From NCBI GenBank assembly GCA_034440615.1, contig JAOTOM010004875.1, positions 224,501 through 288,500 of the forward strand: a DNA stretch of 64,000 nucleotides, given 5' to 3'. The translations under genes were made by a program, and so were the position numbers. The stretch comes from Ashinkailepas kermadecensis. Taxonomy: Eukaryota > Arthropoda > Thecostraca > Neolepadidae. Positions 11,901-19,872 of this stretch are shown one piece after another; the first letter of the stretch is position 1; each line of letters begins with the position of its first letter. The notes beneath the pieces are model-generated. The model saw only the letters and a program-made list of their open reading frames with translations. It made no database searches and was not told where the DNA came from.

Positions 11901-14272
11901 TGTGACTACCAGTGACCATCTGCCAGTGTCTACCCTGTGGCTATCAGTGACAGCCTGCCAGTGGCTACCCTGTGACTACCAGTGACCACCTGGCAGTGGC
12001 CACCCTGTGGCTACCAGTTATAGCCTGCCAGTGGCTACCCTGTGACGACCAGTGACCATCCTGTGACTACCAGTGACCACCTTGATCATCCAGCCGGTGG
12101 CGACCTTCAGTCATCGGTTCTATGTGACCAAACCGCGCCCCGACAGGTTGCAGTGAGGTGCTGATGGCCGTGGCCGTGCTGGGCGAGGCTATCCGCACTC
12201 CCGGCAAAGAGGCGGTCGCCATGGAGTCGTACGCGCACGCGCTGCTGCAGCTGCCCACCATCATCGCCGACAACGGCGGCTACGACTCGGCTCTGCTCAT
12301 CAGTCAGCTGCGGGCCGGCCACACCCAGGGCGAAAACCAGCTGGGCATCAGTACGTCAGGGGGACAGGATCTGGGCATCAGTGCGTCGGGGTGATGGGGT
12401 CTGGGCATCCGTGCGTCAGGGTCACGGAGTCAGGGCATCAGTACGTCAGGGTCACTGGGTCAGGACATCAGGGTGACGGGATCTAGGCATCAGTGCGTCA
12501 GGGTGACGGGATCTAGGCATCAGTACGTCAGGGTCAGGGCATCAGTGCGTCAGGGTCACGGGATCTAGGCATCAGTGCGTCAGGGTCACGGGATATGGGC
12601 ATCAGTATGTCGAGAGTCACGGGATCAGTACGTCAAGGTCACAGGGTCAGGACACCAGTACATCAGAGTCACGGGATCTGGGTACCAGTACGTGAGAATC
12701 GGAGGGTGCTGGTATCAGTACGCCTGGGTCAGAAGGCCCAAGCATCAGAATGTCGGGCACAGAGGTCGGAGCAATACAACGTCGGGTTATGGGGGGCATC
12801 AGGATGACGGTCATGGCGTGGAGGCATCGGTACGTCCGTGTAGTCTGGGCACAAATTGTCAGGATCGGGGTCCGGGTAGTCTGCGCATCAATGCATCAGG
12901 AAGACGTGCATCAGTGTATGAATGCAGTAGTGTGTATATCTGGGTTGATAGTGTGGTCAATTGTGGGTTTTAACTCGCGTGCCGGAGGGCCTCGCATAAC
13001 GCGCGCCGGATGGGGATTCAACCTTCCCCTCTGAGATCCCATAAACTACTGAGCCAGAAGCATGTTTGCAGGGTATATTGCGGTTCTTGTGAACTCTGTT
13101 CGGGATAGATTGTGTGACCCAAGGCGTCGAATTGAGGCGACGTCGCAATCAAGGCGTCTAGTGAGGTAGAATTCGACTACCACACCTCTCCACCACCAGC
13201 GACGAAACCTTTGTGACCTTGGACGCTCGGTAACCAGCGGTTGGCCGCCGGCCGGTCAGTCAACTCTGCACCCCTGCAGTTTCTATGTTTACCAACGGAT
13301 TTCGGTTTGTTTACGGGGTCGCGGCAGCTTAGTTGGTAGAACGTCGTCCTCTCGATCGCGAGATTGTGGGTTCGAATCTCACAACCGACGGCATTTACCG
13401 AGTCCGCCCGCGACCAATCGGCGTGAGAGGTTGGCGACGCTATGTAACCTAGCGGTTGAATGCGTCGTAAAAGAACCCAAGGTTCTTCTTCGGTTTGTTT
13501 ACATTGAATGCGTTCAAAATCAGTTCTTAACAAAGTCACACGGTTTCATTACAATATCCTCGCCCGTTTATGAGATATCGTCGAAAACCAGGAAGGATGG
13601 GCAGATTCGCCCCCCCCCCCCCTCTGGTGTGCGTGGTATGACCAACGGTTCAAAGTTGTATTCATTGTTGTATATCCGAAGGCCAAATCGAAAGACTAAT
13701 TCTGACTAATAAAGGCTCCACCGTCAGCAAATGAGGGGGTGGAGCACATGGTATCAGGCGTACACATAATTTGGCGGTGAGGGCAGCCTATATCTAGTTT
13801 GGCCTGTGTATGCATAGCAGTGAAACAGGAAGTTTCACGACCCGTTTTCCGGCAACCTCTGAAATTCTGGCACAGGACTGCCGCAGCACAATTTCACTAT
13901 TTCCACTTGATGGCGTGGCCGATCCACTCTGGCCTCCCACGCCCACATAGACCTGCGCAACCTATATCAGGTCGCGCAAGGCGTGAGACCTCCCTCATGA
14001 CTGAACGCGTCCTTCCACGCGACGAGTTACGACTGTCTGCTCCGACCCGGCCGCACACTCTGTGTATGACGTGCCGTGACCTGGCGCCGTCTCCCGCAGA
14101 CATGCTGACGGGCGAGGTGGGCGATATGGAGGAGCTGGGCATCACCGAGTCGTTCATGGTGAAGCAGCAGATGGTGGCATCGGCGTCGGAGGCGGCCGAG
14201 ATGATCCTGCGCGTGGACGACATCATTAAGGCGGCGCCCCGCGAGCGACAGGACGATCGCGGCCACTGCTAG
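2285..14272 (+). CDS. CCT2: CCT2, T-complex protein 1 subunit beta (spliced, 8 exons seen, 5' end missing)
   Basis: Subunit beta of the eight-subunit cytosolic chaperonin TRiC/CCT, which folds actin, tubulin and other proteins with ATP. Eight + strand exons (2285-2453, 5199-5469, 6252-6454, 6721-6949, 8773-8947, 9826-10003, 12147-12350, 14100-14272) all have AG/GT borders and compatible phases (1,2,1,2,0,1,1, stop). They give 533 residues, almost the full family length of about 535. Group II chaperonin motifs are present: [18 protein letters not shown] near the N-terminus, [23 protein letters not shown] (ATP site), YGGG-CSE across the exon 7/8 join, and the end [13 protein letters not shown]. 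Only the initiator Met and perhaps one or two residues are lacking, so exon 1 is very short and probably lies upstream of the window. Coding sequence is GC-rich and the introns are repeat-rich. No AATAAA is visible in the 700 bp after the stop. Confidence 0.96.
2651..2735 (+). mobile_element. SINE family A, 3' part only (CCT2 intron)
   Basis: Carries the family body CGACCAATCGGCGTGAGAGA followed by TTGGCGACGCTA, the CGTGTCGTAAAACCAATAA end and an ACCA tail repeat. The tRNA-like head is absent or unrecognisable. Confidence 0.8.
3090..3480 (+). repeat. Degenerate minisatellite, about 46-48 bp unit
   Basis: About six to eight diverged units, each with GGAATTTCTGCGCAAG then a CATCTCCC-like stretch and TATGTCGCCAC. 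Open frames on both strands across this block are by-products of the repeat. Confidence 0.7.
3700..4890. mobile_element. Non-autonomous inverted-repeat element bounded by (TA)n
   Basis: Positions 3775-3920 reappear in inverted orientation at about 4660-4805. Both arms hold GCATTTAGCTTTAGCAAGTT and, about 110 bp inward, TGTATTCGGTTATTG, with roughly 80 percent identity by eye. Both outer ends run into (TA)n tracts, at 3706-3735 and 4833-4887. The interior has no recognisable transposase. It fits a MITE or fold-back element that uses TA-rich targets, but the class is not known. Confidence 0.6.
4833..4890. repeat. (TA)n microsatellite
   Basis: About 27 uninterrupted TA dinucleotides followed by TTCA/TTTA-rich sequence. 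It forms the right border of the inverted-repeat element. Confidence 0.95.
5199..5469 (+). CDS. CCT2: CCT2 exon 3 (ATP-binding loop)
   Basis: Acceptor ggccacag, donor GG/GTGAGT. Encodes [18 protein letters not shown] and [20 protein letters not shown], the core of the equatorial ATP site. The motif read as DMSRVQD in the relatives I know is NMSIVQD here, a Asp to Asn and Arg to Ile variant in an otherwise conserved stretch. The introns on both sides carry (TA)n tracts. Confidence 0.94.
5556..5626. repeat. (TA)n microsatellite
   Basis: About 33 TA dinucleotides directly left of the long inverted repeat at 5625-5847, in CCT2 intron 3. Confidence 0.95.
5625..5847. repeat. Long inverted repeat (about 108-bp arms) with hammerhead-like core
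   Basis: Arms 5625-5734 and 5740-5847 are almost perfect inverted copies around a 5-nt centre. Each arm, read outward, has CTGATGA (5762-5768 on +; 5706-5712 on -), a short stem with loop TATTGA, then GAAA (5784-5787 on +; 5687-5690 on -) and CGTTTACA. This resembles the conserved hammerhead ribozyme core known from Penelope-like elements and retrozymes. One extra A before stem II and a very short stem III weaken the match. (TA)n or (CA)n(TA)n tracts flank both sides. Confidence 0.8.
5867..5966. repeat. Compound (CA)n(TA)n(GATA)n microsatellite
   Basis: ACACAC, then about 30 TA units, then TAGA/GATA units. It flanks the right arm of the inverted repeat in CCT2 intron 3. Confidence 0.95.
6252..6454 (+). 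CDS. CCT2: CCT2 exon 4 (intermediate domain)
   Basis: Starts one base into a Gly codon after gacccacag and ends at GAG G/GTAAGT. Encodes [18 protein letters not shown], then the [15 protein letters not shown] helix and DSFLDEG. Phases match exons 3 and 5. Confidence 0.94.
6721..6949 (+). CDS. CCT2: CCT2 exon 5 (apical domain)
   Basis: Starts with [14 protein letters not shown] after gtcgacag and ends FINR at AG/GTGGGT. Encodes [20 protein letters not shown] and the basic/acidic helix [20 protein letters not shown] lies only about 20 bp downstream of its donor. Confidence 0.94.
6970..7139 (+). mobile_element. SINE family A, tRNA-derived, in CCT2 intron 5
   Basis: The tRNA-like head has GGGGTAAGATGCTCGTCTCG and a B-box GGTTCGAATCT. 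Next come the common body CCCGCGACCAATCGGCGTGA and the end GTCGTGAAACCAACAACCAA. A 13-bp duplication CCGTGGTTGTCGG flanks it (6970-6982 and 7127-7139). The left copy overlaps the A-box region, so the insertion is probably 5'-truncated. It sits about 20 bp inside the intron after exon 5. Confidence 0.9.
7929..8021 (+). mobile_element. SINE family A, 5'-truncated, with 13-bp target duplication
   Basis: Starts at the CTACTCTTCGCCCGCGACC part of the body and ends in AATAACCAACCAA. It is flanked by AGACTAAGATGAT at 7916-7928 and 8022-8034, a perfect target-site duplication and evidence of LINE-type target-primed insertion. Confidence 0.93.
8233..8291. repeat. Hairpin with 28-bp arms in CCT2 intron 5
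   Basis: Arms 8233-8260 and 8264-8291 are complementary except for one position, with a 3-nt loop. The core is GGAACTGCAC/GTGCAGTTCC and AGAGGTACTTAAT. A second weaker hairpin, CTACCTGTGT/ACACAGGTAG, lies near 8570-8600. No function can be assigned. Confidence 0.85.
8705..8760 (+). mobile_element. SINE family B tail (diverged)
   Basis: Has GGGCGCCAAATGAGCC, then GCGCCCTCAAACCCAAATAA and a TCAGTCAATCAATC end. The same layout is at 9600-9655, 11150-11213, 17806-17856 and, inverted, 16742-16799. Confidence 0.6.
8773..8947 (+). CDS. CCT2: CCT2 exon 6 (apical domain)
   Basis: Starts after ccacag and encodes [12 protein letters not shown], then [21 protein letters not shown], ending KLIEE in phase 0 at GAG/GTGAGT. 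The last nine exon bases plus the start of the intron are repeated once immediately downstream (8963 onwards), with the donor GT lost to a run of G. Confidence 0.94.
9600..9655 (+). mobile_element. SINE family B tail
   Basis: Has CGCTATATGACCATTGCATT, then CGATGGACCCTTTAAGCCCA and AATAACTAACTT. Related to the copy at 11150-11213. Located in CCT2 intron 6. Confidence 0.6.
9826..10003 (+). CDS. CCT2: CCT2 exon 7
   Basis: Starts after cctcgtcag with [14 protein letters not shown] (a Val-Met-Ile-Gly-Glu segment in other animals) and ends TVYGG plus one base at GTATGT. Encodes [20 protein letters not shown] and [10 protein letters not shown], among the most conserved parts of the family. Confidence 0.94.
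11150..11213 (+). mobile_element. SINE family B tail (best copy)
   Basis: GGGCGCTAAATGACCAATGC, then AGTCGATGCGCCCTAAAGCC and CCAATAACTAACTAACTA. GGGCGC and GCGCCC can pair to close a hairpin. The repeated-tetramer 3' end is like that of family A, suggesting mobilisation by a similar LINE. Confidence 0.7.
11700..12080 (+). repeat. Degenerate minisatellite in CCT2 intron 7 (near acceptor)
   Basis: Repeats built from GTGACCACCTGCCAGTGGCT and ACCCTGTGACTACCA in irregular order, period about 35 bp, ending some 65 bp before exon 8. Each unit contains CTGCCAG, which resembles a 3' splice site. It does not resemble the exon sequence. Confidence 0.85.
12147..12350 (+). CDS. CCT2: CCT2 exon 8
   Basis: Starts after ccgacag, completing [13 protein letters not shown] with the conserved Asp/Glu-bearing GGGCSE loop, and passes through [20 protein letters not shown] and [19 protein letters not shown]. 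It ends QLGI plus one base at CA/GTACGT. The last ten exon bases, 12341-12350, are the start of a 30-bp tandem repeat that runs into the intron. Confidence 0.93.
12341..12720 (+). repeat. 30-bp minisatellite starting inside CCT2 exon 8 and its 5' splice site
   Basis: The unit CTGGGCATCAGTGCGTCAGG followed by GTCACGGGAT is 30 bp. The first unit, 12341-12370, holds the last ten coding bases and the true donor (CA/GTACGT). The second, from 12371, repeats CTGGGCATCA and GTGCGT exactly 30 bp on. About a dozen decaying units follow, most keeping CA/GTRCGT. Open frames here are repeat translation. Confidence 0.92.
13315..13488 (+). mobile_element. SINE family A with a different tRNA-like head
   Basis: Head GCAGCTTAGTTGGTAGAACG with an A-box-like TAGTTGGTAGA and B-box GGTTCGAATCT, then the common body CCCGCGACCAATCGGCGTGA. 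Flanked by a perfect 14-bp duplication TTCGGTTTGTTTAC (13301-13314 and 13489-13502). The head differs from the other copies, so the shared body has been joined to more than one tRNA-type promoter. Confidence 0.9.
14100..14272 (+). CDS. CCT2: CCT2 exon 9 (terminal coding exon)
   Basis: Starts after ctcccgcag, joining to give [20 protein letters not shown], and ends [13 protein letters not shown] with TAG at 14270-14272. The C-terminal [17 protein letters not shown] helix is typical of CCT beta and rules out other CCT subunits. Confidence 0.94.
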
Positions 14273-15790
14273 TGCGCCTTACACCACCACGCGCCTCACA
14301 CCACCACGCGTCTGTGCACTTTGTGATTGACAGTCTCAGCATCTGTTCCGCTTCATTAACGTCTGTGGCCGTCTGCAAGTCCAATAATAACGATGGAGGA
14401 TCGGCTGTTGTTTGACTGGGGCCGAAGGAAGTGGTGGATTTTATGATAAGCATTAGTAAGCCTCGCTTCTGTCTACAATTGTGTAGTGTATGCTTAGTCC
14501 CAAAATGTATGGTGAGCGAAGGTGTCGAGGTAAAAAAAAACTTCGTGCAGATGTGTAAGGGTGGCTTTGTAAGCGTAGAGCAAGGTTGGAATGGAAGACG
14601 AGATGTTGAATGTAAGAAGGCAGATGAAGCGGAATTGATACCGGCAATGGGGAAGAGCGCGATCGCAAGAAATGTCTGTGGGAAGGGCTCGTTCGTGCAA
14701 GTTTCCAGGTCGGTGGAGTAGGGTGCCTGAACTTCGCCCAACGCCTATAACTATTGCGAGGAAAGATGGATCATGCAGAGGTGCAACTGTACCTTTTGGG
14801 GGTTACAAGTATATACCCAATGGGCGCTTATAACCAACCCAGTACATACATAGTTAGACTGCGTGCATTCCAAACATACAGGGGCGTCGCTAGCCTTCGG
14901 CGACAAATACAGCTCATGCGCGCTGCATTTGTCGCCAAAGGTCGTTCAACAATACTACTAAAGAAAGTTTCTGTTGTCTGAAGACACTGGGTCAAAATAC
15001 TAGTATTGGTTTGGAGATCCTATGGCAAGAGTAGTGAAAGAGTGCTGGCTGCGTGGTTGATTATTGGGGTTTCAAGCGCACTGACAAATCATTGAGGTCC
15101 TGAAACTCGGTTTCTGATCAAGTTTAATCTTTCCTAAATTTACTTCCAGTACCCACGGCGTAGGTGTCCAATACAGTGTGCGCCGTAGCGCAGTGAAATC
15201 GGTAGTTATCTCTGAGTAAACCATGCCAAATCGTATTTGATAATTAAATTTAGGTGGTCGTTTGGTCCGAACTGCGCCCCGACCCTGGCCCAAAACATCG
15301 CGTTTAGTGAGCGACATTCACCTCCGCCCATAAAAAGCATCTTCGTTCTGAAGAGAAACTGACGAAATTGAAGAATGTGCTGCTCTGTGAGCAAAACATT
15401 GGGATGAATACACATCCTGTCATTGAACCCATAGGTGGAAAGGATTGAAAATTATTGTTGGAGCCCAATGCATGGAAGCAATAGTTGCTGCCATTTTCAT
15501 TGACGGGGCCCGCCCCGTAAGGCCACATGTTGGGAGCAAGAAGCTGTCGGGACCAAGGCAAGGACAGTGGTGCCCCGGCCTAACAAAACTATAGGAACAT
15601 CTGTCCATGACTGAACCACGAAGCCGGGCAATAATTTGTTTTTGGAGGGACAAATCCCCTTATATATCGACTGAATTACCCACCCAGTGAACTCTGCTTT
15701 CCTTCGTCCCAGTTATCATTTCAGCAGAAAAATATGGATTCTGTAACGATGTCTGCTTTAATTGACAATTATAGGTAGTCTCAAATGAAA
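14273..15790. other. CCT2 3' flank and intergenic DNA
   Basis: The 3' UTR of CCT2 must lie at the start of this stretch, but I see no AATAAA; the closest is CAATAATAA at about 14382. The several 60-170-codon open frames on both strands show no protein-like signature. A GGGGCGTCGC motif at 14881 recurs inverted near 54250. Confidence 0.4.
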
Positions 15791-15802
15791 CTGGGTCCAT
15801 GT

Positions 15803-15965
15803 TGGTTGGTTATTGGTTTTACGACACGTCGACCGTTGTGAGTCATGTAGCGTCGCCAATCTCTCACGCCGATTGGTCGCGGGCGAAGGGTAGCGACAGG
15901 TGAGACTCGAACCCACAACTTTTCGATTGTGAGACGAGCATCTTACCCCTAGACCACTCGTCCCC
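15803..15965 (-). mobile_element. SINE family A, full length, minus strand
   Basis: Reverse complement of the family: body and TAAAACCAATAACCAACC end on the left, tRNA head with B-box GGTTCGAGTCT and A-box-like TGGTCTAGGGG on the right. Flanking duplication CTGGGTCCRTGT at 15791-15802 and 15966-15977 with one mismatch. Confidence 0.92.
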
Positions 15966-16441
15966 CTGGGTCCGTGTAAATCGCTTCGGTTGTTTCAGAC
16001 TGCTAATGCCTCTGTCACATATGATGCTGCCGTCGCACGGTTCTGCGGTTTGCAGATGGGATTTTTACAAATCGTACGGTTTTGCGGGCTGCGGAAGCAG
16101 TGTTCACAAATGTTATGGGGTCCGCACGGCAATCGTAAGTCATGAAATATAAATGCGTGAGGAGACCGCAAGGCGTTAGTTAACAAACCGCGAGGCGCCC
16201 GCCGCAAGCGCGCCGTGAGGCCGCCGCAACAACTTGCGGCGCCCTTGCGGTGTCCCAGGGCTTCACCCACATCATTCGTCTTCTTCTCTCCTGACGGGCC
16301 AGCTCTTCTTCTGACACTACTATAGCTGCTATAATTTCTTCTTGTCGGCGGTGGATCTGCCTCAGTCGTAATCTCAGGTGTGCCAGGCGCAATCTCTGTG
16401 GTAGAATCAACGCCACCCGACGATCTGGCTAGTGTCACACC

Positions 16442-16569
16442 ACGATGGCCTAACGGTAACCGTACAGTTGGTGGCCGCCGTATCATCATCTTTCTGAAGA
16501 GCTATATACCTCTTCAGAAAGATGATCGTACGGCGGCCACCAACTGTACGGTTACCGTTAGGCCATCGT
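16442..16569. repeat. Long palindrome, 60-bp arms, 8-nt spacer
   Basis: Arms 16442-16501 and 16510-16569 match as inverted copies apart from about two positions. They contain GATGGCCTAACGGTAACC, TTGGTGGCCGCCGTA and CATCTTTCTGAAGAG, around the centre CTATATAC. Confidence 0.93.
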
Positions 16570-16741
16570 ACGGCAGCCCTAAAGTTACTGCACGGCTGCC
16601 GTACGATATTTAGAACATCGTACGGCCATCTCACGGAGGCAGCAAGACCACTGTGAGGTGACAGTAAGGAGGCCTCACGGTTGTTGCGGCTGCCGTACGA
16701 CTTTCTAGGCACACCTGACCGGATAAAAACCGTGAGGTGAC

Positions 16742-16799
16742 CTTAGTTAGTTATTAGGGTTTTTGGGCGCATCAACTGCATTGGTTATACAGCGCCCAC
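16742..16799 (-). mobile_element. SINE family B tail, minus strand
   Basis: Inverted copy of the 11150-11213 tail: TTAGTTAGTTATTAGGGTTT then TTGGGCGCATCAACTGCATT and an AGCGCCCA end. Confidence 0.65.
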
Positions 16800-17039
16800 G
16801 TGAGGTAACCTTGAAGTCACCTCACAGCCACCGCACAGTGACCTTTGCGACACATGCGGCGGGGTTGCGGCCTACGGCCTTGCGATTTCAGAAAACAAAT
16901 TTAACGTCAAATTTTTTAAATCGCAAGCCCCTGTGACAAACAAAAATCCTTGGGATCCCTTCACGGCTACTGTATGCTACCGTGCGGCCACCGCACGGTT
17001 ATGGCAATTTTGGGCTTACGGCCGCCGCCAACACGCCAC

Positions 17040-18080
17040 AGGCTATTGTGACCAAGGCATAAGCAACCTTCGCGCTGCGATTTTCAGTATCCTTTACTGA
17101 CAGCCCATCCTGTGAACGTTTCGTCATCGAACAATAGTCATCAGTGATGAACATTGAAAGAGTAGGACAAATATGAATGAACAAATATGAAGTAGGAGAG
17201 TGAACGTTGAAGGAGTGGAACAAATAGGACAAGTACTGGAGTAGTCATGCAAAGCATGCTGCAGGTCATGAGTGATGGTCGCAAGTTTTGCCTGTCCGAC
17301 TGCTCGTTCTCCGCATGGAGGTTGCAGAGACTCCGTTTTCCCACCAGACTTGCTTCTAGGTGGGCGAAGGCTTTGATTGAAATTTGAGCAAATTTGAAGC
17401 TAATTATGTGCATGCAGCATTCATAGGATAAATGTTAATGTTTTCCAAAGATGGGGGAGGGGTGCAAACCGCTCTTCAACCATTTTGATGCTCTTGGTGA
17501 AGTACCACTGCCATTTAGTTCATTTATTTCCATTAAGCTTCACCTACCTAATGTCTCTTTCCAAGTCCTTCAATCTCTCCTTTGAATACTGTAATTATAC
17601 TTGCAATGAAAACAATGCACTACAAGTACACTGCAACAACACCACATATTACTTGCACTGTTGTGCAATCTGACACATGATATAGGTAGAGTTGTGTAAC
17701 ACCATATGCATAACAAAACTGTCTTAATCATATCCAAAATGCATGGCAATGCCTACACTGTAGCCTGCTGCACTTCATGTAGATGTACCAGGTATGCATC
17801 ATTGGGTGCTAAATGATCTACCATGGTCGGTGCACCCTAAAACCCAAATCACTCACCACAGGTGTGCACCATGATGTATTAATTGTGAACAGAATTTGGC
17901 TTTCAAACAACTTCTGGCAAATACAGACATACACACTGCTTATTGTAAATTGGAAAGGTATGGTGTGACATACAAACCTGTGACCATTCTGAAGAACTGA
18001 AGAATCTGAAGAATTATGCATAATATTAGTTTTTATCTGATCATCCCAATCTGAAACATGACTGACAATGACTACAAGGG
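17040..18080. other. Intergenic DNA with a SINE-B-like tail at 17806-17856
   Basis: No gene seen. At 17806 the words GGGTGCTAAATGATCTACCA and GTGCACCCTAAAACCCAAAT match the SINE family B tail. The remainder is AT-rich single-copy-looking sequence that may include the RNF113 3' flank. Confidence 0.4.
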
Positions 18081-18084
18081 ATAA

Positions 18085-18090
18085 TTTATT
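18085..18090 (-). terminator. Candidate poly(A) signal of the RNF113-like gene
   Basis: AATAAA on the minus strand (TTTATT on +), about 100 nt after the stop codon of the RNF113-like gene, a normal spacing. Not proven. Confidence 0.5.
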
Positions 18091-18186
18091 AGCAAGATTC
18101 ATGCAATTCACATGACAGCCAGATATTTCCAACCTTGAACTTCATGCAAACACAAACTGGATGATCTGTTTCCAGTGCAAAGGTGG

Positions 18187-19173
18187 TCACACTTCCTCAT
18201 CCTCATCACTACAGCAGCCCTTCTGTTTAAGATCAGAACCTTTGAGTCTCTCAACAAGTTCTTTTGCAACATTAAACACACCATGTGTTTGAACACCACA
18301 AACAAAACACCGCTTTGATTTCTGGTACTCCTTCAAGGCACATCCCTCACAAAAGTAGTGCTTGCACTTGGTCACTACTGGATTTTTGAAGGACTCCCTG
18401 CAAATGAAGCAGCGGAATGGCAGGTTATCATCATCATCACTTATTTCATAAGATTCATTATCACAGGCACCATATGTTTTGTTGTCCATCTCTCTCTCTA
18501 GCTGCCAGCCAAACTTATAGTCGGTGCGATCATGCATGAAAATGCAAGAGTCACCAAAGCCACAGAAACCAGTTTCTTTAAAGTCCTTGCAGATGTCTGG
18601 AGCATAGTCCCAACGCACAGTAGAACGAAGATTGGATGGAGCACGGATTGGTCCATGCCGTACACTACCACTGCTTGCATTGCCTTGTGGTGTATCACGT
18701 TTTGCAATATATTGGGTGTAATTTGCCTGCCCACGGTACACCTTATCATCTGCCTTGCCCTCCAGCTCTTTATTCACAGCTTGTGCTCGCTCAAAGATGG
18801 CTTGGTCATCACGATCCTTCTCTGTGTCAACTTCAATGGTAGCTGTGGCTCCCATGTCCCCTGGCCCATCAGGGACAGCAGACCGTTTGGACTTGTATGC
18901 TACTCCAACACTGTTTTCATCACCAGAACTGTTGTCAGTGTTATTGCCTTTGTTAAATTCGAACTTTGCATTCCTAGATGTCTGAAACATTAGACTTCCA
19001 GCACCTGTCCTTTTCTCTGCTCTGATGACCTTAGTCTCGCCGTCACTGCTATTTTCTTCTGATACCTGCCGTTTCCTTGCTCTAAATTTTTGTTTTCCTT
19101 TCTTGAACGTGCAGGAACCAGGACCGCTAGCTGACGAATTATGCTCCTCAGACATCACGCTTAATTCCCTCAA
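18187..19173 (-). CDS. RNF113A: RNF113-family E3 ligase / splicing factor (intronless)
   Basis: A 328-residue protein matching RNF113A/Cwc24 over its full length. The family joins the activated spliceosome and carries ubiquitin-ligase activity. Features in order: a basic N-terminus KKGKQKFRARKRQ (about 25-37); VGVAYKSKRSAVPDGPGDMG (about 88-107); DTEKDRDDQAIFERAQ; GNASSGSVRHGPIRAPSNLR; a CCCH zinc finger CKDFKETGFC-GFGDSC-IFMH (about 194-213); and a C3HC4 RING starting CFICRESFKNPVVTKCKHYF (about 251-290). The frame is unbroken in one exon. Start at 19173, but an internal ATG six codons in (MSEEHNSS) is also possible. It is AT-rich at third positions, unlike CCT2 and UBL3. Intron lack fits a retained retrocopy or simple intron loss; its single-exon human namesake is also a retrogene (family knowledge). 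Confidence 0.95.
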   Translation of the reverse strand: MRELSVMSEEHNSSASGPGSCTFKKGKQKFRARKRQVSEENSSDGETKVIRAEKRTGAGSLMFQTSRNAKFEFNKGNNTDNSSGDENSVGVAYKSKRSAVPDGPGDMGATATIEVDTEKDRDDQAIFERAQAVNKELEGKADDKVYRGQANYTQYIAKRDTPQGNASSGSVRHGPIRAPSNLRSTVRWDYAPDICKDFKETGFCGFGDSCIFMHDRTDYKFGWQLEREMDNKTYGACDNESYEISDDDDNLPFRCFICRESFKNPVVTKCKHYFCEGCALKEYQKSKRCFVCGVQTHGVFNVAKELVERLKGSDLKQKGCCSDEDEEV

Positions 19174-19700
19174 ATATGCACTTCACTGGAATCAGCAGGG
19201 TGATATTCTTTCCGTTGTACAACTGCAAGGTGATTTAAATACTTCACTTAAACGCTTTACCCCTTGCCTGCCTAATCAACACAACCACTGCGACTCGAGA
19301 ATCTCCTCCACAGTAATGCCAGTCACCAGTTGACGTTGTACCGATTGGGCCCCACCAATGCGGATAGGCAGCGGGACGTCACGGCGGCGTGAAGGTTTTC
19401 CTTCACAAAGTTATCGTGACGGAGGGACGTCACTTTTGGGGGAAGCCATGCGCCAAAATGAAACGTTTTTTTAGATAAAACCCTCCGTTATTTGAAATCA
19501 TCCCTTTGTTACACAAAACTAGAACCTATTTGAGATTACTTGCTTATAACTATTGTAATTATAAGTATAACTATTGTAATTTGAATACTTCAACGGATAC
19601 TGATGCTTGTAATGTGTGAGAGCAAGCCACATTATCTGAGAAAACCCTCTGAAGCGTGAGACAAGATTCGTAATTAAGCCAAGTTCCCGATTCAGTCATC
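19174..19700. promoter_or_regulatory. Likely 5' flank/promoter of the RNF113-like gene
   Basis: Non-coding stretch between the RNF113-like start and the LINE. No TATA box or other core promoter element could be placed with confidence. It may also hold the LINE 5' end, whose border I cannot see. Confidence 0.3.
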
Positions 19701-19872
19701 AAAATTTCAACATCAATGCAAGTACATGAGAAAACAGCAAAACATACAGAACTATCGCCATGTACACCAGCCGCCGAACAGCCACCAGTCGTAAACGCGC
19801 AGGCACACCACCATCAATCGTTTCGCACCTCTCCACCCCCGTCAACCCCGCCCCCTAGGACAGCCGCCGCAG

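Larger units (their letters stand above)
15990..17040. mobile_element. GC-rich non-coding repeat with CGTACGG/CCGCACGG words
   Basis: Dense in CCGTACG, CCGCACGG and GCCGCCGCA, unlike the surrounding sequence. It starts near CCTCTGTCACATATG (16011), and CCCCTGTGACAAAC at about 16927 looks like a short inverted counterpart of that start. A 60-bp-arm palindrome lies in the middle. No coding sequence is recognisable. It may be a non-autonomous DNA transposon; this is inference. Confidence 0.45.
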
